Assembly: GCA_045641065.1 (NCBI GenBank)
Contig: JAZUGF010000076.1
Coordinates: forward strand, 1 to 64,000
DNA: 64,000 nt
Reading direction: 5' to 3'
Source of the DNA: UBA1723 sp045641065
GTDB lineage: Bacteria > Bacteroidota > Bacteroidia > Bacteroidales > Paludibacteraceae
This document shows, piece after piece, positions 23,217 to 30,773 of the stretch (position 1 is the stretch's first letter; every line of letters begins with the position of its first letter). The notes under the pieces were generated by a model that did not search any database, was not told the DNA's origin, and saw only the letters and a list, made by a program, of their open reading frames with translations. The translations under genes and the position numbers were made by a program.

Positions 23217-24194
23217 ATGGATAAGATACAAATGACAGATGAAGAGTTCTGCCAAGAATACATTGCTACCAAAATTAAAGATGAAGAAAAACTATTTACG
23301 ACGGGGCTAAAATTCGGTTTGGCTTGTGCTGCCTTTGTTTTGTTTTTGGTTTTGACTGTGATTACTTATAAAAAAAATGCTCGTGATGCCTATACCTTTC
23401 TGATGATCACAATTTTTATTGTGTTACCATCCTTATTTTTCTCATTAAGTGATTTTTCAGAATGTCTTACTGAAAGCAAAAAAAGAAACAGATTCTTAAA
23501 AAAAGTAGGATTAAATGAGAGTCAGGCGAAGTACAGGTATAATTTTATCAATTATAAGAAAGTGTACATGCCTATATTTCAGAGAATGTGTAGGCTAAAT
23601 ATGCATCCAATATTGAAGCAATTGGATCTCATAAAATCAAGTTTCCGTTCAAACAGTGGTATTTTGGCTGAATTTGTCTTTGAAAAGGAATACACAGAAG
23701 ACGAATACAAAGAGTCTATCGACCAATTAAAGATGCTAAGCCGAAAAGAAAAAGAGGTAATCGTAGAGCTGCTGTTTAATATTGCGGTGCTTGAAGATGG
23801 AATTCATGATGATGAATGGGAGTTTTTGACGGGAATTATTGATGATTTGTCGGCTTATATTGATGACTATGCTAGATGGGAAAAGCAAAAATGGGAAAGT
23901 AAAATTGAGATATTAAAAAATAAATACACACCATTCCGCAGAAGTTATGCCGACGAGAATATAAATGATAAGAAGAACGACGAATTCACGCGTCGAGCCA
24001 TTCCGTCGCATTTGAAGCCATATTATGAAATCTTAGGTCTTGAAGAAGGAGCGACAGAGAAAGAGATCAAGCATGCATACCATAATCTTGCGTTGCAACA
24101 CCATCCAGATTTGATTAAGAATGCCGGTCGAGTGAAGGAGTGTGAGGAGATGATGACGAAGATCAATGAGGCGTATGGGAAAATTAGAGGATAA
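23217..24194 (+). CDS. Membrane protein with TerB-like and C-terminal J domains (DjlA-like)
   Basis: A 325-residue protein with two membrane helices near the N-terminus (about residues 28-48 and 57-76), a TerB-like helical region containing the acidic LEDGIHDDEWEFL (about 190-203), and a C-terminal J domain (about 265-325) with an intact HPD (H296). J domains stimulate DnaK ATPase; DjlA is the best-known membrane protein with TerB plus J domains. The next gene is a diverged tandem copy 27 nt downstream. The partner protein and client are unknown. Confidence 0.85.
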   Translation: MDKIQMTDEEFCQEYIATKIKDEEKLFTTGLKFGLACAAFVLFLVLTVITYKKNARDAYTFLMITIFIVLPSLFFSLSDFSECLTESKKRNRFLKKVGLNESQAKYRYNFINYKKVYMPIFQRMCRLNMHPILKQLDLIKSSFRSNSGILAEFVFEKEYTEDEYKESIDQLKMLSRKEKEVIVELLFNIAVLEDGIHDDEWEFLTGIIDDLSAYIDDYARWEKQKWESKIEILKNKYTPFRRSYADENINDKKNDEFTRRAIPSHLKPYYEILGLEEGATEKEIKHAYHNLALQHHPDLIKNAGRVKECEEMMTKINEAYGKIRG

Positions 24195-24221
24195 ATGTCG
24201 TATCAAGATTTTAAATGACGT

Positions 24222-25493
24222 ATGAATAAAAAAGACATATCAAAATACATATTACGAGTATTTCTACGCACATTGCGACAATGTTTGTGTGCGCCACTTT
24301 GGCTTTTAAGTGATTTCCCAATTTTTTTATTTGGTAGTGTGATATGGGTTTTTCTTTCTTTATTATCATTAGTAGTGCCAATATGTTTGCCTATAGTGAT
24401 ACTTGTGTTATTTATCAAAGAGGTGATGGCAATATCTCCCATAGTCTTTTTTGCTGAAATTTATTGGGTGTCCAAATATATTGATTATTGGAAGTCACAT
24501 ATAGAACCATATCTAAACAATATTTTTGATGTTTTTATAAAGAAGTTAGGTATAGCACAAAGAATTATACCTCAAATTCACACTGATAAAGAGGAGGATG
24601 AGAAGATATCAAGGTTTATCAATAAAAGGATGAAACTTGACGGAAGTATGCTAAGGAATATGAAACCAGTCATCCATAAACTTTATAAAATGAATTCTAA
24701 TGCCAGATATTATCACGAAACTTATTTGTCTGACCTTTTTACAGAGGGAGAAATAAATGAAATGATAGTGACCGAGTATTCTGACGCTCAATTAGAAAAT
24801 GCAATTCAGTCATTGAAAAACATCGATTTGAATGATAAAATCAAATTGATGAAATATCTTTTTATGTTTGCTGTTCTGGAAGACGGAATCCATAAAGACG
24901 AATGGTATTTTTTGATGGGTTTGCTGGCGAAAATCAGAATAAATTCTACTTACACTGAGTATTTAAGGAATCACTTTTCATCATTACGTACAGAGTTTGA
25001 TGAAGAGCATAAAAGTAGCGCGTCGTCGACGGGATATCAACGCAAACATCTTAAGTCTTATTATGCTATATTAGGTTTGGATGAAACTGCGTCTGATGAA
25101 GAGGTAAAAAAAGCATACCATGCTCTTGCATTGCAGCATCACCCTGATCTTCCAAAGAATGCAGAACGTATACAGGAGTGTGAGGAGATGATGGTGAAGA
25201 TTAATGAAGCGCATGAGAAAATTATAAAACTGTTTAGGGATGAAGAAAAGGAGTCTGGCAGTGGAGAAACTCACTCTGAAAACTCTGCTACACGCAAATC
25301 AAATTCTCATCTCAAACCCTATTATGAAATTCTTGGCTTGGATGAAACTGCGTCGGATGCTGAAATCAAAAAAGCCTATCGTGCTCTTGTATCGCAATAT
25401 CATCCATATCTGCCAAAGAATGCAAATCGCATAAAGGAGTGTGAGGAGATGATGGCTAAGATCAATGAAGCGTATGAGAAAATTAGAGGATAG
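24222..25493 (+). CDS. Membrane protein with TerB-like region and two J domains, the second degenerate
   Basis: A 423-residue paralogue of the preceding protein, with N-terminal membrane helices (about 22-70), a TerB-like region (LEDGIHKDEWYFLMG) and two J domains in series. The first keeps HPD (about residue 307). The second (about 360-423) is closely similar but has HPY (H394, Y396): the Asp needed to stimulate DnaK is lost. The linker between them is short and polar. The second J domain's sequence is nearer to the first than to other families, so it is a recent internal duplication. It may bind but not activate Hsp70. Confidence 0.85.
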   Translation: MNKKDISKYILRVFLRTLRQCLCAPLWLLSDFPIFLFGSVIWVFLSLLSLVVPICLPIVILVLFIKEVMAISPIVFFAEIYWVSKYIDYWKSHIEPYLNNIFDVFIKKLGIAQRIIPQIHTDKEEDEKISRFINKRMKLDGSMLRNMKPVIHKLYKMNSNARYYHETYLSDLFTEGEINEMIVTEYSDAQLENAIQSLKNIDLNDKIKLMKYLFMFAVLEDGIHKDEWYFLMGLLAKIRINSTYTEYLRNHFSSLRTEFDEEHKSSASSTGYQRKHLKSYYAILGLDETASDEEVKKAYHALALQHHPDLPKNAERIQECEEMMVKINEAHEKIIKLFRDEEKESGSGETHSENSATRKSNSHLKPYYEILGLDETASDAEIKKAYRALVSQYHPYLPKNANRIKECEEMMAKINEAYEKIRG

Positions 25494-25557
25494 TTAAAAA
25501 ATTAAAAATTACAATTTAAAAATGAAGAATGGCGGATTGCGTTTATAAATCTTTTTG

Positions 25558-25565
25558 TACTTTTG
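25558..25565 (+). promoter_or_regulatory. Promoter -7 box for the small T9SS-type protein
   Basis: TACTTTTG (TAnnTTTG), 42 nt before the ATG at 25608. A possible ATTG -33 element lies at 25536 with an 18-nt spacer. Confidence 0.4.
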
Positions 25566-25607
25566 TGCCGAAAGAAATTTGATATTAACCATTTATAATA
25601 TAATTTG

Positions 25608-26078
25608 ATGAAATTCAAACATTTTCTAAGTGTCTGCGTGTTGTTTTTAGGCCTTGCTTTGCAGGCTGCTAATCTAACTCATCTTATTGTAGAGTTGAAA
25701 GATAACAAGACATATAGCTTTAAGTTGGCTGACAAACCAGTTATCACATTCAATGATGGAGATTTGGTTGTGAATGGAGACGCTTCTACTTCTTATGCAA
25801 TCAGCAATGTGAAGAATTATCATTTTGGTGATGGTGTTGCATCAGATGTAAAGACAGTTAGCTCAAATGAACTAGTTGTTTCTTATGTTAACGAGAATAC
25901 AATCAACGTTCAGAATGCAGTTGCTAATGCACAGGTGTCTGTGTTCACAATTGCTGGCGTAGTTGTTTCAAACCAAGCTGCAGATGCTGATGGAGCTGCT
26001 ACAATTCAGTTGCCATCACAGAAAGGTGTCTACATCGTAAAGGTTGGAGACAAGTCTTTCAAAGTTATTCGTAAGTAA
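25608..26078 (+). CDS. Small secreted protein with a T9SS type A-like C-terminal domain
   Basis: A 156-residue protein with a signal peptide (KFKHFLSVCVLFLGLALQAA) and little else than two beta-rich segments. The C-terminal 70 residues (VSVFTIAGVVVSN ... GVYIVKVGDKSFKVIRK) have the shape of a type IX secretion C-terminal sorting domain: beta strands, a GxxV turn, GVYIVKV, and a basic end. It is a much smaller cargo than usual. ATG 25608 is chosen over the TTG three bases upstream. A terminator follows. Its function is unknown; it may be a surface or adhesin-like peptide. Confidence 0.75.
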   Translation: MKFKHFLSVCVLFLGLALQAANLTHLIVELKDNKTYSFKLADKPVITFNDGDLVVNGDASTSYAISNVKNYHFGDGVASDVKTVSSNELVVSYVNENTINVQNAVANAQVSVFTIAGVVVSNQAADADGAATIQLPSQKGVYIVKVGDKSFKVIRK

Positions 26079-26096
26079 TTTATTTCAATTAATATG

Positions 26097-26123
26097 AAAA
26101 GGGTGGGTTCCTACCCTTTTTTT
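26097..26123 (+). terminator. Rho-independent terminator after the small T9SS-type gene
   Basis: AAAAGGGT (26097-26104) pairs with ACCCTTTT (26113-26120), followed by further T. Confidence 0.8.
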
Positions 26124-26137
26124 GTTGTAATTAAAAA

Positions 26138-26269
26138 AGGCAATTATATACGTGTTATCCAAACACGCTTATTTTTAAGACGCTCGCCCTTCGGGCTCGC
26201 GTTGGAGTATGGGTTAGGGCGTTCCGCCCTTAACAATCCTCATTTTGGACAACTGCTATATAATCTCCT
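26138..26269 (+). mobile_element. Complete 132-bp MITE-like element with 6-bp target duplication
   Basis: The left end AGGCAATTATATACG and the right end (complement AGGAGATTATATAGC) form imperfect terminal inverted repeats of about 25 bp. Inside are the GCTCGCCC TTC GGGCTCGC hairpin (26182-26200) and the core hairpin (26213-26234). TAAAAA flanks it on both sides (26132-26137 and 26270-26275), a perfect 6-bp duplication. Same length, 132 bp, as the copy at 22813. Confidence 0.85.
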
Positions 26270-26459
26270 TAAAAATAGGTGTTTCACCAATTCAAAAGGA
26301 GAGTTATGAGATGCATTTCGGTGATGTTGTCGTCACAAATCCTTCATGGAGCCTTTTCTTTACATTAGGCTATAGATTCTAATAGTATGATCTAAGTGAA
26401 TATTCGCCATAGAAGATTGAATAAAATTTGAATAAAATGTTAAAAAAGTTTAATTTTCC
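26270..26459 (+). other. Intergenic stretch with a possible outer-membrane protein C-terminal remnant
   Basis: Between the MITE-like element and the next promoter there is no convincing gene. The frame ending at TAA 26380-26382 has no good start and encodes a short peptide ending PSWSLFFTLGYRF, which has the alternating aromatic pattern and final Phe of outer-membrane beta-barrels. It may be the last trace of a lost gene, or chance. The rest is A/T-rich with nothing recognisable. Confidence 0.25.
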
Positions 26460-26490
26460 TTTGGTGGTAAAGAAAAAAGGGCTACATTTG
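26460..26490 (+). promoter_or_regulatory. Promoter of the outer-membrane protein gene (full -33/-7 match)
   Basis: TTTG (26460-26463), 19-nt spacer, TACATTTG (26483-26490). It implies a long leader of about 155 nt before ATG 26653, with a G-rich stretch (GGAGGGGGCTGCG) near 26549. Confidence 0.65.
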
Positions 26491-26652
26491 TATCAGAAAA
26501 CAAAACAGGTAGATTTTTTCATAATTAAGGTTTAGGTTAAATTAGAACGGAGGGGGCTGCGAAGTTCCCTTCTTTTGATTTTAAACGAATTAATTCAAGA
26601 AATTTTATGTCCGTTAGTACAGATGGATTATTTTTGTAGAAAAAATATACAC

Positions 26653-27723
26653 ATGAGGATTCTAAAATTTATCTCAGTTCTACTTTTGGCATTATGTGCT
26701 AATTCTATCTATGCTAATGATTATGAGTTTCTTTGGGGTGTAGAAGCTAACACTGTTTTTGACAACCGTGAAGGAGACAAAACATACGCACCACAGCAGA
26801 CTATATTCTTTTCTCGTCTTTCTCCAAGTATTGGTGTAAAAATTAAAGAAGAACATAAGTTGATTGCAGGAACAAATTATATCCAGCCAATAGGGATAGG
26901 ATATAAAGAAAACAAGTTTGTTCCGACTGCCTATTACACTTTCTCTCACAAAATAAATTCCAAAGATTCTCTTAATAGTTGTGACAAACTTTGGTCAGTG
27001 TCGTTTGGTATGATACCGCGTCGACTTATGAAGAGATCTCTTCCGGCTATATTATGGAGCGACTCTATGGATTATTATAATCCTACAATTAGGGGAATCC
27101 TATTACAGTGTGATAAACCGAATGTATCTCATGAGATATCTCTTGACTGGCGAAGTTTACAAAGTGCAGAGCAGAGAGAGGCATTCAATGTGAATTACAA
27201 CGTGATTGCGACAAATCGTAGGAAGCTCTTTTGGGGAGGAAATGCACAATTAAACCATCTTGCAAAACGTGATCCTGTAGTGCCAGGTGAGGATGTCAAT
27301 GACGATATGTTTGCTTACCCTTTTATCGGACTTGATTTTCATGAAAAAACTGGTTTGGATATCTTGTATCTCAAGGCAGGTTATGCGATCAGCTGTGACA
27401 GATTTAGAGGAAATGATATATGGGAAGTTGACGGAGGTGTCCTTGCCGAATTCAATTTGCGATGGAAGAAAATCGGAGTTATTGAGACATTGTATGTCGG
27501 AGATAAACAATTCCCACTTTACCCAATGTATGGTTCGTTGCTAAATATGGGAGATCCACATTATCAGTCAAATGTCTACTCTAAGACGTCGATATATTCT
27601 CCTATTGTGACAAATAAGTATATCAACTTTGGTGCGTTTCTTGATTTCCACGTCACAAAAGAAGGAACATCTTGCTACCAGAGAGTGGTTTTGAGTGTTA
27701 ATTTGGGCAATGTTGATAACTAA
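26653..27723 (+). CDS. Probable outer-membrane beta-barrel protein, unknown function
   Basis: A 356-residue protein with a clear signal peptide (MRILKFISVLLLALCANSIYA). Alternating aromatic and polar beta-strand patterns run throughout and it ends QRVVLSVNLGNVDN. I do not recognise a named family, though Bacteroidota hypothetical outer-membrane proteins look like this. ATG 26653 is chosen because the upstream frame from 26575 adds 26 residues that would bury the signal peptide. It is monocistronic: own promoter upstream, and a hairpin terminator at 27855. Confidence 0.6.
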   Translation: MRILKFISVLLLALCANSIYANDYEFLWGVEANTVFDNREGDKTYAPQQTIFFSRLSPSIGVKIKEEHKLIAGTNYIQPIGIGYKENKFVPTAYYTFSHKINSKDSLNSCDKLWSVSFGMIPRRLMKRSLPAILWSDSMDYYNPTIRGILLQCDKPNVSHEISLDWRSLQSAEQREAFNVNYNVIATNRRKLFWGGNAQLNHLAKRDPVVPGEDVNDDMFAYPFIGLDFHEKTGLDILYLKAGYAISCDRFRGNDIWEVDGGVLAEFNLRWKKIGVIETLYVGDKQFPLYPMYGSLLNMGDPHYQSNVYSKTSIYSPIVTNKYINFGAFLDFHVTKEGTSCYQRVVLSVNLGNVDN

Positions 27724-27758
27724 TCGTTGCATAATACGACAGTAATTGAAAAGAATTA

Positions 27759-27890
27759 TATCTTTGTATTGGATTTAAATATTTTCATACTATTTCATAA
27801 AATAGAGGCTTTTACAAAACAAGCTATATTTTTGATAAGTGATTTACTAATGGCGAGGCAACCTTGTGATAAGGCAGCCTCTCTTTTTTT
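27759..27890 (+). ncRNA. Candidate small RNA between the outer-membrane protein gene and the GH5 operon
   Basis: A TATCTTTG -7 box (27759-27766) is followed, with no open frame between, by a strong hairpin terminator at 27855-27890. The predicted transcript of about 115 nt contains CTATTT / AAATAG and GCTT / AAGC hairpins. It could also be just the 3' part of the upstream mRNA. No known family recognised and the -33 element is poor. Confidence 0.3.
27855..27890 (+). terminator. Rho-independent terminator
   Basis: GAGGC, AA, CCTT, loop GTGAT, AAGG, CA, GCCTC (27855-27881), then a long T-run. It ends the outer-membrane protein transcript or the candidate small RNA. Confidence 0.85.
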
Positions 27891-28126
27891 TAATGCTAAA
27901 TTATAAATGCTGAATGCTAAATTAAAAGTGCATTCCTTATTCCTCATTTCGTATTTCGCATTTTTTTTAACCTTTTTTTAAGAATTCCACTTAATAAATG
28001 TGAATAGATATTCGAAAAAATTATAATTTTGCACCGGATTTATATTATTTGCCGGTAAGTATGTGCTGATTGTACGGAAAAATATACGGCATTTATTATT
28101 TTTTGAACGGATAAAAAAGGAAGTAA
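27891..28126 (+). other. A/T-rich intergenic stretch with the GH5 operon promoter box
   Basis: Contains low-complexity AATGCTAAATT/TTCCTTATTCC-type sequence, then TAATTTTG (28024-28031), a TAnnTTTG box about 96 nt before the GTG start at 28127. No signal-peptide-like frame precedes the GH5 gene; a TAA lies immediately before its GTG. Confidence 0.4.
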
Positions 28127-29296
28127 GTGGCTAAATTTGAAAAAGATATCGTAAAGATTGGTTACATTGATGACGCGAGCATCAGTGTCGATGTCTTGTC
28201 TGCTTACGTTTATCCGGAAAATTCTCCCGTCGGCAAATGGGGCAAATTGAAAGTAGCCAAGAATGCAAATGGAGTTCGATGCCTTTGCAGTGAGGCGGGA
28301 GATCCAGTTCAGCTGAAGGGTTTCTCTACACATGGTTTGCAGTGGGCTGGTGTTGCCAACGTTACAGAGTGCAACATCAAAGCATTGAAAGAGGAGTGGG
28401 GATGCAGTGTTTTCCGCTTGGCTCTTTATGTAGACTATGAAGGAGGTTACGCATACAATCCTACATTCCGTCAGACAATGTTGGAAAATGTGGTAAGATG
28501 GACAGCAGAGTGCGGTATGTATCTTGTGATTGACTGGCATGTGCTTACACCTGCGAGTCCACAAGCTCCAGAATACCGTTGCCATCCGAAGAACGGAATG
28601 GATTTGGCTGGTGATTTCTTTACTTATTGTGCTAGACGTTTTCAGAATCAGAAACATATATTGTACGAACTTTGCAATGAGCCAAACATAGACAATGGAG
28701 AAAAAATTCCATGGTTGGGTGTGATTAAGGATTATTGTGAAGATATGTTGCGTATTGTCAGAACATACGATAAGGATGTTGTGGCATTATGCGGTACTCC
28801 ATCTTGGAGCCAGGACACACAGGATGTGATTGGCCATGAGGTAGAGGATGAAAACGGTGTTCCGTATGAGAATGTGATGTATACTTTCCACGTCTATGCA
28901 GCAAGTCATAACGACGGAAGAGACATTGATACTCCTACAAAATTTCATGGAGTCAACTTCATGAATCGTTTCCAGAAGGGAGATCCTGAAAAGGGTGTGC
29001 CTGCAGTGCTTGAATCGCTTCCTGTTTTCGTTACAGAGTGGGGAACTACAGATGCAGGCGGTTGGACAAATTTCCGTCCAGACCTTTCAGACATGTGGCT
29101 AGACATTTTTGATGGAAACAACGAGGGCAGACAGATGGTCAGCTGGTGCAACTGGAGTTTCAGTGCAGAAGGCGGAGTGTGTGGAGCATTGAAATGGAAC
29201 ACGGGAAAAATTTCCCCACTTGATCCTGACATATTGACAGAGAGTGGTAAGTATGTTTACGATCACCTTAAAAATGAAACAAATAAAATAAAATAA
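28127..29296 (+). CDS. GH5 endoglucanase-like glycanase without a signal peptide
   Basis: A 389-residue GH5 family enzyme (GH5_2-like, from the STHGLQWAGVANVT segment). Acid/base Glu185 is in LCNEPN and nucleophile Glu304 in FVTEWGTT; the DWHV strand and WCNWSFSAEGG are also visible. It hydrolyses beta-1,4-glucan or mannan chains. Unlike its downstream paralogue, it has no signal peptide or lipobox, and the in-frame codon before the GTG start is a stop, so no extension is possible. It may be cytoplasmic, acting on imported oligosaccharides, or have lost its export signal. The stop overlaps the next ATG (TAATG). Confidence 0.85.
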   Translation: MAKFEKDIVKIGYIDDASISVDVLSAYVYPENSPVGKWGKLKVAKNANGVRCLCSEAGDPVQLKGFSTHGLQWAGVANVTECNIKALKEEWGCSVFRLALYVDYEGGYAYNPTFRQTMLENVVRWTAECGMYLVIDWHVLTPASPQAPEYRCHPKNGMDLAGDFFTYCARRFQNQKHILYELCNEPNIDNGEKIPWLGVIKDYCEDMLRIVRTYDKDVVALCGTPSWSQDTQDVIGHEVEDENGVPYENVMYTFHVYAASHNDGRDIDTPTKFHGVNFMNRFQKGDPEKGVPAVLESLPVFVTEWGTTDAGGWTNFRPDLSDMWLDIFDGNNEGRQMVSWCNWSFSAEGGVCGALKWNTGKISPLDPDILTESGKYVYDHLKNETNKIK

Positions 29297-30579
29297 TGGC
29301 AAAAAAACTATTCTTCGGAATGTTGCTCTCTATGGCTTTGATCGGTTGCTCCAATAAGCCTTCAGAGACAAATACTAACACAGAGGCTGATGGCTCACAA
29401 GAATCAGTGCCTACTCAGAAATTAGAGGTCAAGAGAGGTTATATTGATTCTATCAGTAGCAATGTAGAAGCACTACCAGCTTACACTTATCCTGCTGGAT
29501 CTCCTGTTGCAAAGTGGGGTAAATTGAAAGTAGGCAAGAATTCAAAAGGCGTACGTTGCATGTGCGACGAGAAGGGTAATCCTGTACAGCTACGCGGTAT
29601 GAGTACACACGGATTACAGTGGGCTGGTGTAGCAAATGTTACAGAACGTAACATGAAGGCTTTGAGAAACGAGTGGAATTGTAACGTATTCCGTTATGCA
29701 TTGTATGTAGACGAAGAAGGTGGTTATGCTTTCAACCCTCAGTTTAGAAATGACATTCTTGAGAAAGTAGTTAAATGGACTGCTGATAATGGTATTTATT
29801 TGTTGATTGACTGGCATGTACACAGACCAGGAAATCCAAATGCACCGCAGTATCGTTGCCACCCAACAAACGGTCGGGACTTAGCTGGAGACTTCTTCAC
29901 ATATTGCTCACGTCGTTATGCAAATTTGAAACATATCCTTTATGAAGTATGTAATGAGCCAAACTGGTATCCAGAAGGTGGCCCAGGAGTCGATTGGACA
30001 ACAGAAATCAAGCCATATTGCGAAGAGATGCTAGGAATCATTCGTGCTAATGATAAAGATGCCATCGTTATTTGTGGTACTCCTTGGTGGAGCTCTTGTC
30101 CTGAGCTTGTTCTAGGAAATGAGGTTGCAGATCCTGATGGAAACTTATACGAGAATGTAATGTATACATTCCACTTCTATTCGGCAACTCACAATGATGG
30201 TCGACTTGCTAATGAACCAGGTAATCACAGACCAGATGATTTCTACAAGAAGATGGCAAAAGGTGAGCCTGAGAAGGGAGTTAAGTCAGTCTTGGAACAA
30301 CTTCCAATTTTCGTTACAGAATGGGGGACGACAGAAGCCAGCGGTTGGCATGAGTTCCGTCCGGATCTAACTGATATTTGGATGGATATCTTGGATGGAA
30401 ACAATTCAGGAGAGCAGATTGTAAGCTGGTGTAACTGGAGTTTCAGTGCAGAAGGAGGCGTTTGTGGAGCTTTGAAATGGAACACAGGAAAGATTTCTCC
30501 AATGGATCCAGAAATCCTAACAGAGAGCGGACAATACGTGTTCAAACGTCTTCACGACAAGAAATACGGTAAGCAATAG
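29296..30579 (+). CDS. GH5 glycanase, lipoprotein-anchored
   Basis: A 427-residue GH5 enzyme closely similar to the preceding one, but with an N-terminal lipoprotein signal (MAKKLFFGMLLSMALIGC, Cys18) and a polar linker. Acid/base Glu221 (VCNEPN) and nucleophile Glu342 (FVTEWGTT) are both present. It is probably held at the outer membrane, cutting polysaccharide into pieces, while the upstream twin may finish them inside. The pair forms a two-gene operon with overlapping stop and start, and is ended by a strong terminator. No CBM or T9SS domain, unlike the three large GH5 enzymes downstream. Confidence 0.92.
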   Translation: MAKKLFFGMLLSMALIGCSNKPSETNTNTEADGSQESVPTQKLEVKRGYIDSISSNVEALPAYTYPAGSPVAKWGKLKVGKNSKGVRCMCDEKGNPVQLRGMSTHGLQWAGVANVTERNMKALRNEWNCNVFRYALYVDEEGGYAFNPQFRNDILEKVVKWTADNGIYLLIDWHVHRPGNPNAPQYRCHPTNGRDLAGDFFTYCSRRYANLKHILYEVCNEPNWYPEGGPGVDWTTEIKPYCEEMLGIIRANDKDAIVICGTPWWSSCPELVLGNEVADPDGNLYENVMYTFHFYSATHNDGRLANEPGNHRPDDFYKKMAKGEPEKGVKSVLEQLPIFVTEWGTTEASGWHEFRPDLTDIWMDILDGNNSGEQIVSWCNWSFSAEGGVCGALKWNTGKISPMDPEILTESGQYVFKRLHDKKYGKQ

Positions 30580-30601
30580 TTTTTTTGAAAGTATATAATA
30601 G

Positions 30602-30634
30602 GGAATGCGTTACTCAAGTAACGTATTCCTTTTT
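30602..30634 (+). terminator. Rho-independent terminator of the two-gene GH5 operon
   Basis: GGAATGCGTTAC (30602-30613), loop TCAA, GTAACGTATTCC (30618-30629), then T-run. 12-bp stem with one G-T pair. Confidence 0.88.
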
Positions 30635-30702
30635 GTTTTGCATAAAAATGATGCGAAAATGTCTTAATTCGTGTTAAATGCAAATAAAGTATGTTTAAAA
30701 GT

Positions 30703-30733
30703 ATTGTTTTTAGGGGTTTATTTTCTAATTTTG
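30703..30733 (+). promoter_or_regulatory. Promoter of the lipoprotein/OmpA operon
   Basis: ATTG (30703-30706), 19-nt spacer, TAATTTTG (30726-30733), 40 nt before the ATG. One mismatch in -33. Confidence 0.55.
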
Positions 30734-30773
30734 TAAAAAAATAGTTTTGTGATAAAAAAACGATTGTAATATA

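Noticed and set aside
26094..26309. 71-residue open frame on the + strand
   Set aside because: Most of it runs through a terminator and the MITE-like element, whose sequence recurs elsewhere without this frame being kept.
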